Shown here in pieces: positions 36,618 through 46,665 of a stretch of 64,000 nt of DNA (position 1 is its first letter; each line of letters opens with the position of its first letter). Origin of the DNA: Solimonas soli DSM 21787 (GTDB lineage: Bacteria; Pseudomonadota; Gammaproteobacteria; Nevskiales; Nevskiaceae); contig NZ_AXDW01000010.1 of the NCBI RefSeq assembly GCF_000474945.1, forward strand, positions 186,001 to 250,000. The letters run 5' to 3'. The notes below the pieces were generated by a model. It was not told the origin of the DNA. It did no database searches and saw only the letters and a program-made list of their open reading frames with translations. The translations under genes and the position numbers were made by a program.

Positions 36618-37541
36618 ATGGATATTATTGTAGTCAGCCACCAGCGTGGACGGACCTGGCGTCTGCGCCTTGACGTGCGTCACGTCTTTGGCTGGCTGCC
36701 GTTCGCGCTCGCCGGCCTGCTGCTGCTGGGCGCGAGCTTTGCCGTCGGATACTGGACGCGCGGAGGTTCGAGCGTGCTGCCGCCGCGGCTGGTCGCCGCC
36801 TGGGCGGCCGAAGTCGGGCAGCAGCGGCAGGCGCTGTCGGTGGCCCGGGCCGAAGCCGAGGAGAACTCCGCGGCGCTGTCGCGCCGGCTCGCCGAATTGC
36901 AGGCGCACGTGTTGCGTCTCGACGCCGCCGGCCAGCGGCTCACCGAGATCGCCGGGCTCGACGAAGGCGAGTTCAATTTCAGCCTGCCGCCGGCGATCGG
37001 CGGCCCCGAGGACGCCAGCGAGGACGCGCCGGACGACCCGGTGCTGCGCTCGCTGGCCAATTACGAGCGGCAGCTGAGCGACCGCGAGCGCCAGTTCCGC
37101 GTGCTCGAGGACTTGCTGGTGGCGAGCCGCCTGCAGCGCGAGGTACGGCCCTCGGGCTGGCCCATCCAGGCGGGATTCATCAGCTCACTGTTCGGTACCC
37201 GCACCGATCCGTTCACCGGCCGCATGGCGCGGCACGCCGGCATCGATTTCGCCGGCCGCATGGGCGCCAGCGTGCAGGCCGTCGGTGCCGGCATCGTCAC
37301 CTACGCCGGACCGCGCGAGGGCTACGGCAATCTCGTCGAGATCAACCACGGCAATGGCTACGCGACCCGCTACGGGCACAACAGCGCGGTGCTCGTGCAC
37401 ATGGGCGACAAGATTTCGCGCGGGCAGGCCATCGCCCGCATCGGCTCGACCGGCCGCTCGACCGGTCCGCATGTGCACTTCGAAGTGCTGTACAACGGGA
37501 CTCAGGTCGACCCCCAGGCCTTCATCCAGGCCGCGCGCTGA
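36618..37541 (+). CDS. M23-family peptidoglycan endopeptidase, membrane anchored
   Basis: A 307-residue protein with an N-terminal membrane anchor (about residues 28-46), a coiled-coil stretch (about 60-120) and a C-terminal LytM/M23 domain. The domain has both zinc motifs: 'HAGIDFAGRMG' (H-x3-D) and 'GPHVHFEVLYNG' (H-x-H), so it should be an active metallopeptidase cutting peptide cross-links. AAGGGA lies before the ATG at 36618. It sits just upstream of secA, as in Pseudomonas, and is read away from dciA. Confidence 0.93.
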   Translation: MDIIVVSHQRGRTWRLRLDVRHVFGWLPFALAGLLLLGASFAVGYWTRGGSSVLPPRLVAAWAAEVGQQRQALSVARAEAEENSAALSRRLAELQAHVLRLDAAGQRLTEIAGLDEGEFNFSLPPAIGGPEDASEDAPDDPVLRSLANYERQLSDRERQFRVLEDLLVASRLQREVRPSGWPIQAGFISSLFGTRTDPFTGRMARHAGIDFAGRMGASVQAVGAGIVTYAGPREGYGNLVEINHGNGYATRYGHNSAVLVHMGDKISRGQAIARIGSTGRSTGPHVHFEVLYNGTQVDPQAFIQAAR

Positions 37542-37670
37542 GCCTGCGGCGGCCGCGCGGCTTGAATCGCTGCGGCCCGCCCCAAGCAAGGCATAATACG
37601 CGCCCAAATAAGCGTCATTCTCTTTTGGCCGGGCGCCACGCGCGTCGGCCTACCGCCCTGTCACGAGCTT

Positions 37671-40442
37671 ATGTTCAACAATGTTTTGGCCCGGGTCTTC
37701 GGAAGCCGTAATCAGCGCATCCTGAAGAAGCTCGACCCGCTGGTGGCAGCCGTCGGCGCGCTCGAAGCGAAGTACGCGGCGCTCGGCGATGCCGAGCTGG
37801 CGCAACAGACCGTCGTGCTGCGCGAGCGGCTCGCCAAGGGTGAAACGCTCGAGCAGATCCGCGCCGACGCCTTCGCCGTGGTCCGTGAAGCCGGCAAGCG
37901 CGTGATGGGCATGCGCCACTTCGACGTGCAGCTCATCGGCGGCGCGATCCTGCACGAAGGCAAGATCGCCGAAATGCGCACCGGCGAAGGCAAGACGCTG
38001 GTCGCGACCCTGCCGGCCTATCTCAATGCGCTGCCCGGCAAGGGCGTGCACGTGGTCACCGTCAACGACTATCTGGCGCGTCGTGACTCGGAGTGGATGG
38101 GGCGCATCTTCCGCTTCCTCGGCCTGTCGGTCGGGGTCATCGTTTCCGGCCAGACCACGGAGGAGAAGCGCGAGGCCTACGCCTGCGACATCACCTACGC
38201 GACCAACAACGAACTCGGCTTCGACTATCTGCGCGACAACATGGCCTTCTCGCTCGCCGATAAGGTGCAGCGCGGCCACCACTACGCGATCGTCGACGAA
38301 GTCGACTCGATCCTGATCGACGAGGCCCGCACGCCGCTGATCATCAGCGGCCCGACCGATGACGATCCGGAGCTGTACCGCAAGATCAACGCGCTGATCC
38401 CGAAGCTGGTCGCGCAGAAGGAAGAGGATGGCCCGGGCGATTTCTCGGTCGACGAGAAATCCAAGCAGGTGCATCTCACCGAGGAAGGCCACGAGAAGGT
38501 CGAGGACCTGATGCGCGCGGCGCAGCTGCTCGATGCCGAGGACTCGCTGTACGACGCCTCGAACATCGTCCTGCTGCATCACCTCAACGCCCTGCTGCGC
38601 GCCCACCATCTGTACAAGCGCGACGTCGAGTACATCGTGCGCGGCGGCCAGATCGTCATCATCGACGAATTCACCGGCCGCATGATGCCGGGCCGCCGCT
38701 GGTCCGACGGCCTGCATCAGGCCATCGAGGCGAAGGAAAGCGTCAAGATCCAGCAGGAAAACCAGACGCTCGCCAGCATCACCTTCCAGAATTACTTCCG
38801 CCTGTACGGCAAGCTGTCCGGCATGACCGGCACGGCCGACACCGAGGCCTTCGAGTTCCAGAGCATCTACGGCCTCGAAGTGGTGGTGATCCCGACCAAT
38901 CGGCCGATGCTGCGCAAGGACCAGGGCGACCTGGTGTTCATGAACGCGCAGGACAAGTTCAAGGCGGTGATCGCCGAGATCAAGCAGGCGCATGCCAAGC
39001 AGCAGCCGGTGCTGGTCGGTACCGCGAGCATCGAGACCTCCGAGCTGCTGTCGGGCCTGCTGAAGAAGGAAGGCATCGCGCACGAGGTGCTGAACGCCAA
39101 GCAGCACGAGCGCGAGGCGGAGATCGTCGCGCAGGCCGGCCGTCCGGGCGCGGTGACGATCGCGACGAACATGGCGGGCCGCGGTACCGACATCGTGCTC
39201 GGCGGCAATCTCGATGCCGAGATCGCGCAGCTGCCGGAGGACGACGCCGCCGCGCGCGAAGCCGCCAAGGCGGCGTGGAAGCAGCGCCACGAGCAGGTGC
39301 TGCAGGCCGGCGGCCTCTACGTCATTGGCTCCGAACGCCACGAATCGCGGCGCATCGACAACCAGCTGCGCGGCCGTTCCGGCCGTCAGGGCGATCCCGG
39401 CGCTTCGCGCTTCTACCTGTCGCTCGACGACACCCTGATGCGCATCTTCACGCCGCCGCGCATGCGCGCCATGCTGCAGGGCCTCGGCATGCAGGAAGGC
39501 GAGGCGATCGAGCATCGCTGGGTGACGCGCGCGATCGAGACCGCGCAGCGCAAGGTCGAGGCGCACAACTTCGACATCCGCAAGCAGCTGCTCGAATACG
39601 ACAACGTCGCCAACGACCAGCGCAAGGCCGTATACGAACTGCGCGACCAGATCATGGCGGCCGAGCGCGTCACCGACATGGTCGACACCATCCGTCCGGA
39701 CGTCGTCAGCGCCGTGATCGACGCGCACATCCCGCCGCAATCGATCGAAGACCAGTGGGACGTCGAGGGCCTGCAGGAAGCCTTCCGCCGCGACTTCGCG
39801 CTCGACCTGCCGATCAAGAAGTGGCTGGACGAGGAACGCGATCTCAACGAGAAGAGCCTGCGCGCGCGCCTGCTCGATCAGGTTCGCGGCGCCTATGAAG
39901 CGAAGAAGGCGCAGGTCGGCGCGCCGGTGCTGGAGCACTTCGAGAAGGCGGCGATGCTGCAGACGCTCGACAATCTCTGGCGCGAGCACTTGGCCGCGGT
40001 CGACTACCTGCGCCAGGGCATCCATCTGCGCGGCTACGCGCAGAAGGACCCGAAGCAGGAGTACAAGCGCGAGGCCTTCGGCATGTTCAACGACATGCTG
40101 GCGCGCTACAAGCACGAAGTGATCACCATGCTGTCGCGCGTGCGCATCCAGACCGAGGCCGAGGTTCAGGCCGTCGAGGAACAGCGCCGGCGCCAGGCCG
40201 AGCTGCTCGAAAAGCGCATGCAGCTGCAGCACGACGCCGCGCCGACCGCCGTCGACAATGCGCCGACCGAAGCGGCGCCCGCCCCGGGGCCGGCCGTCGC
40301 GCCGCGCCGCTTCGAGCCGGCGCCGGTCGCCGTCGAGCGCCCGGCGACGATGGTGCGCGAGATGCCGAAGGTCGGCCGCAACGATCCTTGCCCTTGCGGC
40401 AGCGGCAAGAAGTACAAGCACTGCCACGGCGCTCTCGTCTAG
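37671..40442 (+). CDS. secA: Preprotein translocase ATPase SecA
   Basis: SecA drives protein export through SecYEG. The 923-residue product has '[21 protein letters not shown]' (Walker A), '[23 protein letters not shown]', '[13 protein letters not shown]' and '[14 protein letters not shown]'. An Ala/Pro-rich linker ends with the zinc-binding '[14 protein letters not shown]' tail that contacts SecB and phospholipid. No secM-type leader is visible upstream; the 129-base gap holds only a CATAAT-like -10 at 37592-37597 without a matching -35. Confidence 0.98.
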   Translation: MFNNVLARVFGSRNQRILKKLDPLVAAVGALEAKYAALGDAELAQQTVVLRERLAKGETLEQIRADAFAVVREAGKRVMGMRHFDVQLIGGAILHEGKIAEMRTGEGKTLVATLPAYLNALPGKGVHVVTVNDYLARRDSEWMGRIFRFLGLSVGVIVSGQTTEEKREAYACDITYATNNELGFDYLRDNMAFSLADKVQRGHHYAIVDEVDSILIDEARTPLIISGPTDDDPELYRKINALIPKLVAQKEEDGPGDFSVDEKSKQVHLTEEGHEKVEDLMRAAQLLDAEDSLYDASNIVLLHHLNALLRAHHLYKRDVEYIVRGGQIVIIDEFTGRMMPGRRWSDGLHQAIEAKESVKIQQENQTLASITFQNYFRLYGKLSGMTGTADTEAFEFQSIYGLEVVVIPTNRPMLRKDQGDLVFMNAQDKFKAVIAEIKQAHAKQQPVLVGTASIETSELLSGLLKKEGIAHEVLNAKQHEREAEIVAQAGRPGAVTIATNMAGRGTDIVLGGNLDAEIAQLPEDDAAAREAAKAAWKQRHEQVLQAGGLYVIGSERHESRRIDNQLRGRSGRQGDPGASRFYLSLDDTLMRIFTPPRMRAMLQGLGMQEGEAIEHRWVTRAIETAQRKVEAHNFDIRKQLLEYDNVANDQRKAVYELRDQIMAAERVTDMVDTIRPDVVSAVIDAHIPPQSIEDQWDVEGLQEAFRRDFALDLPIKKWLDEERDLNEKSLRARLLDQVRGAYEAKKAQVGAPVLEHFEKAAMLQTLDNLWREHLAAVDYLRQGIHLRGYAQKDPKQEYKREAFGMFNDMLARYKHEVITMLSRVRIQTEAEVQAVEEQRRRQAELLEKRMQLQHDAAPTAVDNAPTEAAPAPGPAVAPRRFEPAPVAVERPATMVREMPKVGRNDPCPCGSGKKYKHCHGALV

Positions 40443-40633
40443 CGCTGCGCATTCGTCTGCTGCGCGGGCCGATCTCGCGCCCGCCGTGCTCGCTGTGCTG
40501 CAGCACAGCTGTGCGCGGCGAACGCGACCTCGGCCCTGCTCACAACGACGACTGCGCAGCGCCTCGCGTTTGCTGCGAGTGTGGAGCTTTTGAAGCCGCT
40601 GGCTTGAACAGCCGGATCACCGCAAAATGGCGA

Positions 40634-40662
40634 GGCGCCTGGGTAACGGGCGCTTTTCTTTT
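40634..40662 (+). terminator. Possible terminator between secA and argJ
   Basis: GCGCC (40635-40639) pairs with GGCGC (40649-40653) and is followed by TTTTCTTTT. The stem is short, and it lies only 20 bases before the argJ start, so it could also act in the argJ leader. Confidence 0.4.
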
Positions 40663-40681
40663 GGCTGTCATTGGAATCGTC

Positions 40682-41902
40682 ATGGCCGTCCATCTGTCCG
40701 AACCAAAGAATCTGTTGCCGGTCGCCGGCGTGCGTCTCGGCGTCGCCGAGGCGGCGATCAAGAAACCGGGGCGCAACGATCTGCTGATCGTCGAGCTTGC
40801 CGAAGGCAGCCGCGTTGCCGGCGTGTTCACGCAGAACGCCTTCGCGGCCGCGCCGGTGCAGCTGTGCCGCGAATATCTGCAGGCCTCGTCGGCGATTCGC
40901 GCCCTGGTCGTCAACGCCGGCAACGCCAACGCGGCGACCGGCAGCGGAGGGCTCGATGACGCGCGCGCGACGACGCAGGCGGTCGCCGCCGCGCTCGGCT
41001 GCGCGGCGGCCCAGGTCCTGCCGTTCTCGACCGGCGTGATCGGCCAGCGACTGCCGATGGATCGCCTGCTGGCGGCGGTGCCGAAAGCCGCGGCGGCGCG
41101 CGACGCCGGCCACTGGAATCTCGCGGCGCGCACCATCATGACCACGGACACCGTGGCGAAGGGCGCGAGCCGGCGCGTGCAGACTTCGCAAGGCGAGATC
41201 ACCGTCACCGGCATCGCCAAGGGCGTCGGCATGATCGAGCCGCACATGGCGACCATGCTGGCCTTCGTCGCCACCGACGCATGCCTGACGCCGGCTGCGA
41301 CCGATGCGGCGCTGCGCGCGGCGGTCGACGTGTCGTTCAATTGCGTGACCGTCGACAGCGACACCTCGACCAACGATTCCTGCGTGCTTTGCGCGACGGC
41401 ACAGGCCGGCACGCGCGACATCGATGTGGACGATGTCGATTACGGCGCGGTGTCCGCCGCGATCCGCGAGGTTTGCCTGCTGCTGGCGCAGGCCGTGGTG
41501 CGCGACGGCGAGGGGGCGACGCGCTTCATCACCATCGACGTCGGCGGCGCGCGCGACGTCGCCGAGGCGCGTCAGGTCGGTTACGCGATCGCCAACTCGC
41601 CGCTGGTGAAGACGGCGATGTTCGCCGGCGACGCCAACTGGGGGCGCATCGTCATGGCGATCGGCAAGGCCGGCGTCGCCGGCCTCGACCCCGGCAAGGT
41701 CGGCGTCGCGCTCGATGACGTGATCCTGCTCGAAGGCGGCGAGCCGCATCCCGGCTACCGCGAGGAGCGCGGCGCGGCGATCGTCGCCAGGCCGGAATTC
41801 ACGATCCGCGTGACGCTGGGCCGCGGCGACGCGCAGGCCCGGCTGTGGACCTGCGACTTCAGCTACGAGTACGTGAAAATCAACGCGGAATACCGCACCT
41901 GA
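40682..41902 (+). CDS. argJ: Glutamate N-acetyltransferase/amino-acid acetyltransferase
   Basis: ArgJ transfers the acetyl group from N-acetylornithine to glutamate, recycling it in arginine biosynthesis. The 406-residue product has 'VFTQNAFAAAPVQLCREYL', 'VVNAGNANAATG', and the self-cleavage site 'KGVGMIEPHMATMLAFVATDA', where cleavage before the Thr makes alpha and beta chains and frees the nucleophile. The C-terminus 'DFSYEYVKINAEYRT' is typical. The ATG at 40682 was chosen because the longer frame runs into the secA end. It overlaps the next gene by one base. Confidence 0.97.
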   Translation: MAVHLSEPKNLLPVAGVRLGVAEAAIKKPGRNDLLIVELAEGSRVAGVFTQNAFAAAPVQLCREYLQASSAIRALVVNAGNANAATGSGGLDDARATTQAVAAALGCAAAQVLPFSTGVIGQRLPMDRLLAAVPKAAAARDAGHWNLAARTIMTTDTVAKGASRRVQTSQGEITVTGIAKGVGMIEPHMATMLAFVATDACLTPAATDAALRAAVDVSFNCVTVDSDTSTNDSCVLCATAQAGTRDIDVDDVDYGAVSAAIREVCLLLAQAVVRDGEGATRFITIDVGGARDVAEARQVGYAIANSPLVKTAMFAGDANWGRIVMAIGKAGVAGLDPGKVGVALDDVILLEGGEPHPGYREERGAAIVARPEFTIRVTLGRGDAQARLWTCDFSYEYVKINAEYRT

Positions 41903-42831
41903 TGCGACCGCGCATCGCCGTCGCCGCCGGCTGCCTCGTCAATGCGGCCGGCGAGGTGCTGATCGCGCAGCGGCCCGAGGGCAAGATCGCCGCCGGGCAG
42001 TGGGAATTTCCCGGCGGCAAGATCGAGGCCGGCGAATCGCCGCGCGCGGCGCTGCTGCGCGAGCTGCACGAGGAACTCGGCGTCACCGTGCGCGAGGCGC
42101 GGCCGCTGATCAAGGTCGTGCACGACTACAGCGATCGCACGGTCGAACTCGATTGCTGGCGCATCACCGCCTGGGGCGGCGAAGCGCAGGGTCGCGAGCG
42201 GCAGGCGTTGGCCTGGGTCGCGCCGGCGCGGATCAAGGATTATCCGATCCTCGCCGCCGATGGGCCGATCGTCGCCGCGCTGCGCCTGCCGGCGCACTAC
42301 GTGTTCACGCCGCCGGACATCGATGCCGACGCGCTGCTCGCGCGCCTGCCGCGCCTGCCGCACGGCGCGCTGCTGCGCCTGCGCCTGCCGGCACTGCGCG
42401 ACGGGGACTATCGCGCGCTCGCCGCCGCGGTGATTGCCGCGGCGCGGCCGCTGGGTCTGCGCGTCATCGTCGATCGCGAACCGGAGATGGCCGCGCGGAT
42501 CGGCGCGTCGGGCTGGCACGCGACGACGACAGTGCTCGCCACCCTGCCGGCCCGGCCGGCCGGCCCGGCCTTGTGTCTGGCGTCGGCGCACACGCCGGAT
42601 GAGTTGCGGCGTGCCGCCGCGCTGGGCTTCGACGCGGCGGTGCTCGGCGCGGTGCGGCCGACCGCCAGCCATGCGGGCGCGGCGGGCCTCGGTGAGGCAC
42701 AGGCGGCGCACTGGACGCAGCGCGCCAACCTGCCGGTGTACTGGCTCGGCGGGATGGGGCCGGACGATCTGCACGCCGTGCAGCAGCGGTATGCGCAGGG
42801 CATCGCCGCCATCAGCGCCTACTGGTCCTAA
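41902..42831 (+). CDS. Nudix hydrolase fused to a ThiE-like domain
   Basis: A 309-residue two-domain protein. Residues 1-130 are a MutT-type Nudix domain with the complete box 'GGKIEAGESPRAALLRELHEELGV' (G-x5-E-x7-R-E-x2-E-E-x-G), expected to hydrolyse 8-oxo-dGTP or a similar nucleotide. Residues about 150-309 resemble thiamine phosphate synthase (TIM barrel), with 'LRVIVDREPEMAARIGASGWHAT' and 'PVYWLGGMGPDDLHAVQ'. This fusion is known in Pseudomonas and relatives, next to argJ; the role of the ThiE-like part is unclear. The ATG at 41902 overlaps the argJ stop. Confidence 0.92.
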   Translation: MRPRIAVAAGCLVNAAGEVLIAQRPEGKIAAGQWEFPGGKIEAGESPRAALLRELHEELGVTVREARPLIKVVHDYSDRTVELDCWRITAWGGEAQGRERQALAWVAPARIKDYPILAADGPIVAALRLPAHYVFTPPDIDADALLARLPRLPHGALLRLRLPALRDGDYRALAAAVIAAARPLGLRVIVDREPEMAARIGASGWHATTTVLATLPARPAGPALCLASAHTPDELRRAAALGFDAAVLGAVRPTASHAGAAGLGEAQAAHWTQRANLPVYWLGGMGPDDLHAVQQRYAQGIAAISAYWS

Positions 42832-42843
42832 AGCCTGTCAACG

Positions 42844-43056
42844 CTACGGCTTGTCGGGATCGCCGGGCGGCGTCTGGTCGTCGCTCGGAATGCCGAAACG
42901 GCCGCCGAACCATTCGCCGAGATCGAGCAGCTTGCAGCGCTCCGAGCAGAAGGGACGCCAGGGATTGCTGTCGTCGAGGCGCACCGACACGCCGCATTGC
43001 GGGCAGGAGCCGATGCGATAGGGACGACCGCCGTTTTCGGGTGCCGGCGTGCTCAC
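42844..43056 (-). CDS. yacG: DNA gyrase inhibitor YacG
   Basis: YacG is a small zinc protein that binds GyrB and blocks DNA binding by gyrase. The 70-residue product has the four-cysteine zinc site 'CPQCGVSVRLDDSNPWRPFCSERCKLLDLGEW' (C-x2-C, then C-x3-C) and an acidic, Pro-rich end. It starts with GTG at 43056, four bases overlapping zapD (GTGA). It is the last gene of the pil-coaE-zapD-yacG block and converges on the Nudix gene. Confidence 0.93.
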   Translation of the reverse strand: MSTPAPENGGRPYRIGSCPQCGVSVRLDDSNPWRPFCSERCKLLDLGEWFGGRFGIPSDDQTPPGDPDKP

Positions 43057-43832
43057 AGATTGCAGCACTGCAGCTGGAAGGCAATGTCGCTCTGCGCCTG
43101 CTGGGCGCGACTGCTGATGTCGCGCAGGCCCATGAAGCGCACCGTGAAGCGGTGGCGGCCGGCGCTGATCTCCGGATAGACGCCGGCGGCCGCCGGCACC
43201 AGCACGCGCACCAGCACGCAGGGGCCGGTCGGCGTGTGCAGATAAATGCCGTTGCCGGCCGAGACCGCCTCGGGCTGCACGCTGCTGCGCAGCAGCTTCA
43301 GGTACAGCAGGATGGCGCGCTCGAAGGGGCGCAGGTCGGCGAACCAGGCGTCGAGATCGCGCTCGATGTGCGCGCGCGGCTGCGACAGCCACCAGTGGTA
43401 GTGCGGCAGGTCGAAGCCGCAGGTGCCGCCGGGAATCGTCGAGCGGTTGAGGATGCTGGTGAGAAAGTCGCTGCCGCGCAGCAGCGAATTGGCGAACTGC
43501 GTGGCGAGCTGCTGCAGTTCGTTGAGCGCCGCGGTGATCTCGGCCAGCACGCCGCGCAGGCGTTCCTGGTCGACGCTCGGTTTCGCCGCGAGGCGCGTGA
43601 GATGGTGATACTGATCGGTCAGTTCCTTGAGGATGTCGTTCTTCAGGTCGGAGCGCGAGATGACGACCAGCAGATCGAGCAGCGCGTGCAAGGTCGAGCG
43701 CACGCCGTGCACGGCGCCGTCCTTGCGATGGTGGCGATACTGCGCGAACAGCAGCTCGAGGCGCAGAAAGGTGCGCACCCGCTCGTTGAGCGGCTGCTCG
43801 AACACCAGATCCGCGACGTCCCGTTCGCTCAC
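43053..43832 (-). CDS. zapD: Cell division protein ZapD
   Basis: ZapD cross-links FtsZ filaments through the FtsZ C-terminal peptide. The 259-residue product matches the family: 'FEQPLNERVRTFLRLELLFAQYRHH' at the start, 'ILKELTDQYHHLTRL', 'CGFDLPHYHWWLSQPRAHIERDLDAWFADLRPF' and 'FMGLRDISSRAQQAQSDIAFQLQCC' at the end. It lies between coaE and yacG, the usual order. Its FtsZ partner is encoded at 33854-35110. Confidence 0.95.
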   Translation of the reverse strand: MSERDVADLVFEQPLNERVRTFLRLELLFAQYRHHRKDGAVHGVRSTLHALLDLLVVISRSDLKNDILKELTDQYHHLTRLAAKPSVDQERLRGVLAEITAALNELQQLATQFANSLLRGSDFLTSILNRSTIPGGTCGFDLPHYHWWLSQPRAHIERDLDAWFADLRPFERAILLYLKLLRSSVQPEAVSAGNGIYLHTPTGPCVLVRVLVPAAAGVYPEISAGRHRFTVRFMGLRDISSRAQQAQSDIAFQLQCCNL

Positions 43833-43847
43833 TTCAAGGTATGACGG

Positions 43848-44510
43848 CTAAATTTTGATTGTGAACGAGTTCTCAATAGCCGGCAAACGCAGGCCGGGGG
43901 CCTTGAAGTCGCCGCGTTCGGCGAGTTGCAGGTAATAGCGATGCAGGCTGGCGACCGCTTGCCTCACGGCCGCCGGCTCGCCGGCGTTGAACAGCACGTC
44001 GTGCGCGGCGCCGAGGCGCGCCTCGCGGCTCAGCTGTGCCGCGAGCATCTGCCGCGCCAGCGACTCGGCAATGCGGTCGCGCTCGACGAGCCGCGCCAGC
44101 TGCAGCTCGACCGGCGCATCGACCAGCAGCACGCGGTCGACCATGTCCTGCATCTTCGCTTCGAGCAGGATCGCCACGCTGAGCATGCAGTACGGGCCGC
44201 GCTGCGTCGCGCGCCAGGCCCGCATCCGTTCGCGAATCAGTGGATGCGTGATCGCTTCGAGCCGCTGCCGCGCCGCGGCGTCGGCGAAGACGTGCTCGCG
44301 CATGCGGCGGCGGTCGAGCCCGCCGTCGGCGGCGATGAAGTCCGCGCCGAACTGCGCGGCGATCGCGGCGAGGCCGGGCGAGCCGGGCGCGACCACGTCG
44401 CGCGCGACGCGGTCGGCGTCGAGCACCGGCACGCCGAGTGCCTCGAACTGCGACTGCACCAGCGACTTGCCGCTGGCGATGCCGCCGGTCAGGCCGATGG
44501 TCAGCGTCAT
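43848..44510 (-). CDS. coaE: Dephospho-CoA kinase
   Basis: CoaE phosphorylates dephospho-CoA in the last step of coenzyme A synthesis. The 220-residue product has the P-loop 'IGLTGGIASGKSLVQSQFEALG', 'VLDADRVARDVV', 'ITHPLIRERMRAW' and 'VLLVDAPVELQLARLVERD'. The ATG at 44510 overlaps the pilD stop (44507) by four bases; the longer frame upstream is a shadow of pilD. Confidence 0.96.
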   Translation of the reverse strand: MTLTIGLTGGIASGKSLVQSQFEALGVPVLDADRVARDVVAPGSPGLAAIAAQFGADFIAADGGLDRRRMREHVFADAAARQRLEAITHPLIRERMRAWRATQRGPYCMLSVAILLEAKMQDMVDRVLLVDAPVELQLARLVERDRIAESLARQMLAAQLSREARLGAAHDVLFNAGEPAAVRQAVASLHRYYLQLAERGDFKAPGLRLPAIENSFTIKI

Positions 44511-45373
44511 GCCATCACCGCCCGCAGGTAGAGATGGTTGAGCGCATCGCCGAACATCAGCACCAGCCAGCCCGCCGCCGCCAGATAGGGACCGAAGGGA
44601 ATCGGCACCTCGCGGCCATGGCGGCGCGCGACGATCAGCGCGACGCCGACCGCGGCGCCGACCACCGACGACAGCAGCACGATCGCCGGCAAGGCCTGCC
44701 AGCCGAGCCAGGCGCCGAGCGCGCCGAGCAGCTTGAAGTCGCCATAGCCCATGCCTTCCTTGCCGGTCGTCAGCTTGAACAGCCAGTAGATCGACCACAG
44801 CGCGAGATAGCCCGCCATGGCGCCGGCGACGGCGGCGCGCAGGTCGGCGAACACCGGCACGAACGCGAGCAGCAGGCCCAGCCACAGCAGCGGCAGCGTC
44901 AGATCATCCGGCAGCAGCTGCGTGCGCAGGTCGATCACCGCGAGCGCGAGCAGCGTCCAGCTGAGCAGCAGCGCCGCGGCGAGCTGCGGTCCGTAGCCGA
45001 AGCGCCAGGCGCAGGCCGCGGCGAGCAGGCCGGCCGCCAGCTCGACGAGCGGATACTGCAGGGAAATGCGCGTGCCGCAACTGGCACAGCGGCCGCGCAG
45101 CGCGAGCCAGCTCAGCACCGGCACGTTGTGCCAGGGCTTGATCGGCGCCCCGCACTGCGGGCAGCACGACGGCGGATGGGCGAGCGTGACGCGCGCTTCG
45201 TCGAGCGGCGGCAGCTCCAGCGCCTCGCGCGCCTCGCGCTTCCAGGCCTGTTCCATCATGCGCGGCAGGCGCAGGATGACGACATTGAGGAAGCTGCCGA
45301 TCAGCAGGCCGAGGATCGTCGCGCAGGCGACGAGCAGGACCGGACTGCTGCGCAGCCCTTCGAGCAGGGTCAT
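44507..45373 (-). CDS. pilD: Type IV prepilin peptidase/N-methyltransferase
   Basis: PilD cleaves and N-methylates type IV pilins and pseudopilins in the inner membrane. The 288-residue product has eight hydrophobic segments, the N-terminal methylase loop with two zinc CxxC pairs ('CPQCGAP' and 'CASCGTR'), and the two catalytic aspartates in 'VIDLRTQLLPDDLTLP' and 'GKEGMGYGDFKLLGALGAW'. It lies 12 bases after pilC and overlaps coaE. Confidence 0.97.
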   Translation of the reverse strand: MTLLEGLRSSPVLLVACATILGLLIGSFLNVVILRLPRMMEQAWKREAREALELPPLDEARVTLAHPPSCCPQCGAPIKPWHNVPVLSWLALRGRCASCGTRISLQYPLVELAAGLLAAACAWRFGYGPQLAAALLLSWTLLALAVIDLRTQLLPDDLTLPLLWLGLLLAFVPVFADLRAAVAGAMAGYLALWSIYWLFKLTTGKEGMGYGDFKLLGALGAWLGWQALPAIVLLSSVVGAAVGVALIVARRHGREVPIPFGPYLAAAGWLVLMFGDALNHLYLRAVMA

Positions 45374-45385
45374 GGCGGCTTCCGG

Positions 45386-46606
45386 CTAGATCGCCTGGCC
45401 GAGCTTGAAGATCGGCAGGTACATGGCAACGACGAGGCCGCCGACCACGACCCCGAGCACCGCCATGATCATCGGTTCCAGCAGGCTCGACAGCGCATCG
45501 ACGAGCGCATCGACTTCGGCCTCGTAGAAGTCGGCGACCTTGGCGCACATCGAATCGAGCGCGCCCGACTCTTCGCCGATCTGCACCATCTGCGTCGCCA
45601 TGTTCGGGAACAGGTTCGCCTGCTGCATGGTGAAATTGAGCTGCTGGCCGGTCGCGACCTCGTCGCGCATCTTGAGGATGGCTTCGGTGAAGATGATGTT
45701 GCCGGCCGCCTTGCCGACCGATTCCATCGCCTCGACCAGCGGCACGCCGGCGGCGAACATGGTCGACAGCGTGCGCGCGAAGCGCGCCACCGCGGACTTG
45801 TAGAGAATGTCGCCGATCACCGGCACCTTCAGCAGCACGCGATCGAGGAAGCGCCGGAACGCCCGCGATCGCTTGTGGGCGAACGTCAGGCCGAAGACGC
45901 TGCCGCCGATGATCAGCGCGATCATCCACCAGAACGACTGCACGAACTTCGACAGGCCGATCACCATCAGGGTGAAGGCCGGCAGGTCGGCGCCGAAGCC
46001 CTGGAACAGGTCCTGGAACTGCGGCACGACGAAATACAGCAGGATGCCGGTGACGATGAAGGCGACGACGATGACGGCCGTCGGGTAGGTCAGCGCCTTC
46101 TTGACCTTCTTCTTGATCGCCTCGGTCTTTTCCTTGTACGTGGCGATCTTGTCGAGCAGAGCTTCCAGCGTGCCGGACTTCTCGCCGGCCTCGACCAGAT
46201 TGACGACGAGATCATCGAAATGGAGCGGGAACTTGCCGAGGCTCTCGGAAAACGAGGAGCCGCCCTCGATGTTCAGCTTGATCGCCATGATCATCTCGCC
46301 GAGGCTCGGATTGTCGTGGCCGCGGCCGACGATCTCGAGCGACTGCACCAGCGGCACGCCCGCCGCCATCATCGTCGCCATCTGGCGCATGAAGATGGCG
46401 ATCTCGGCGCTGGTGATCTTGCGCTTGCGCTTGGCGAACAGCGCCGACTGCTTGCGCACGAAGATGGGATTGATGCCGTCGCGGCGCAGCTGCAGGCGAA
46501 TGAAGTGCTCGCTCGGGCCGACGCGCTCGCCCTTGATGCGGTTGCCCTTGCGATCGGTGCCCTCCCAGCGAAACTGATGTTCCTTCACTGCCGGCGCGTT
46601 GGCCAT
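45386..46606 (-). CDS. pilC: Type IV pilus inner-membrane platform protein
   Basis: PilC is the inner-membrane core on which PilB acts to polymerise pilin. The 406-residue product has two T2SSF domains, each with 'F-x-R-Q-M/L-A-T-M-x-A-A/S-G-V-P-L' type starts: 'FMRQMATMMAAGVPLVQSLE' (about residue 72) and 'FARTLSTMFAAGVPLVEAMES' (about 275), and three membrane helices near 175, 220 and 380. It lies 59 bases downstream of pilB. Confidence 0.97.
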   Translation of the reverse strand: MANAPAVKEHQFRWEGTDRKGNRIKGERVGPSEHFIRLQLRRDGINPIFVRKQSALFAKRKRKITSAEIAIFMRQMATMMAAGVPLVQSLEIVGRGHDNPSLGEMIMAIKLNIEGGSSFSESLGKFPLHFDDLVVNLVEAGEKSGTLEALLDKIATYKEKTEAIKKKVKKALTYPTAVIVVAFIVTGILLYFVVPQFQDLFQGFGADLPAFTLMVIGLSKFVQSFWWMIALIIGGSVFGLTFAHKRSRAFRRFLDRVLLKVPVIGDILYKSAVARFARTLSTMFAAGVPLVEAMESVGKAAGNIIFTEAILKMRDEVATGQQLNFTMQQANLFPNMATQMVQIGEESGALDSMCAKVADFYEAEVDALVDALSSLLEPMIMAVLGVVVGGLVVAMYLPIFKLGQAI

Positions 46607-46665
46607 CTGTTGCGTCCCCTAGACCCGTTTTTCATGTGCCGCCCTGCCGCGGCGTCCCGCCCCGT

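Noticed and set aside
37542-37670. SecM-type regulatory leader before secA
   Set aside because: No open frame with an arrest-like C-terminus is present; the neighbour is an M23 peptidase instead.
37650-40427. A 925-codon minus-strand frame opposite secA
   Set aside because: Antisense of a certain secA gene, with only composition-driven openness.
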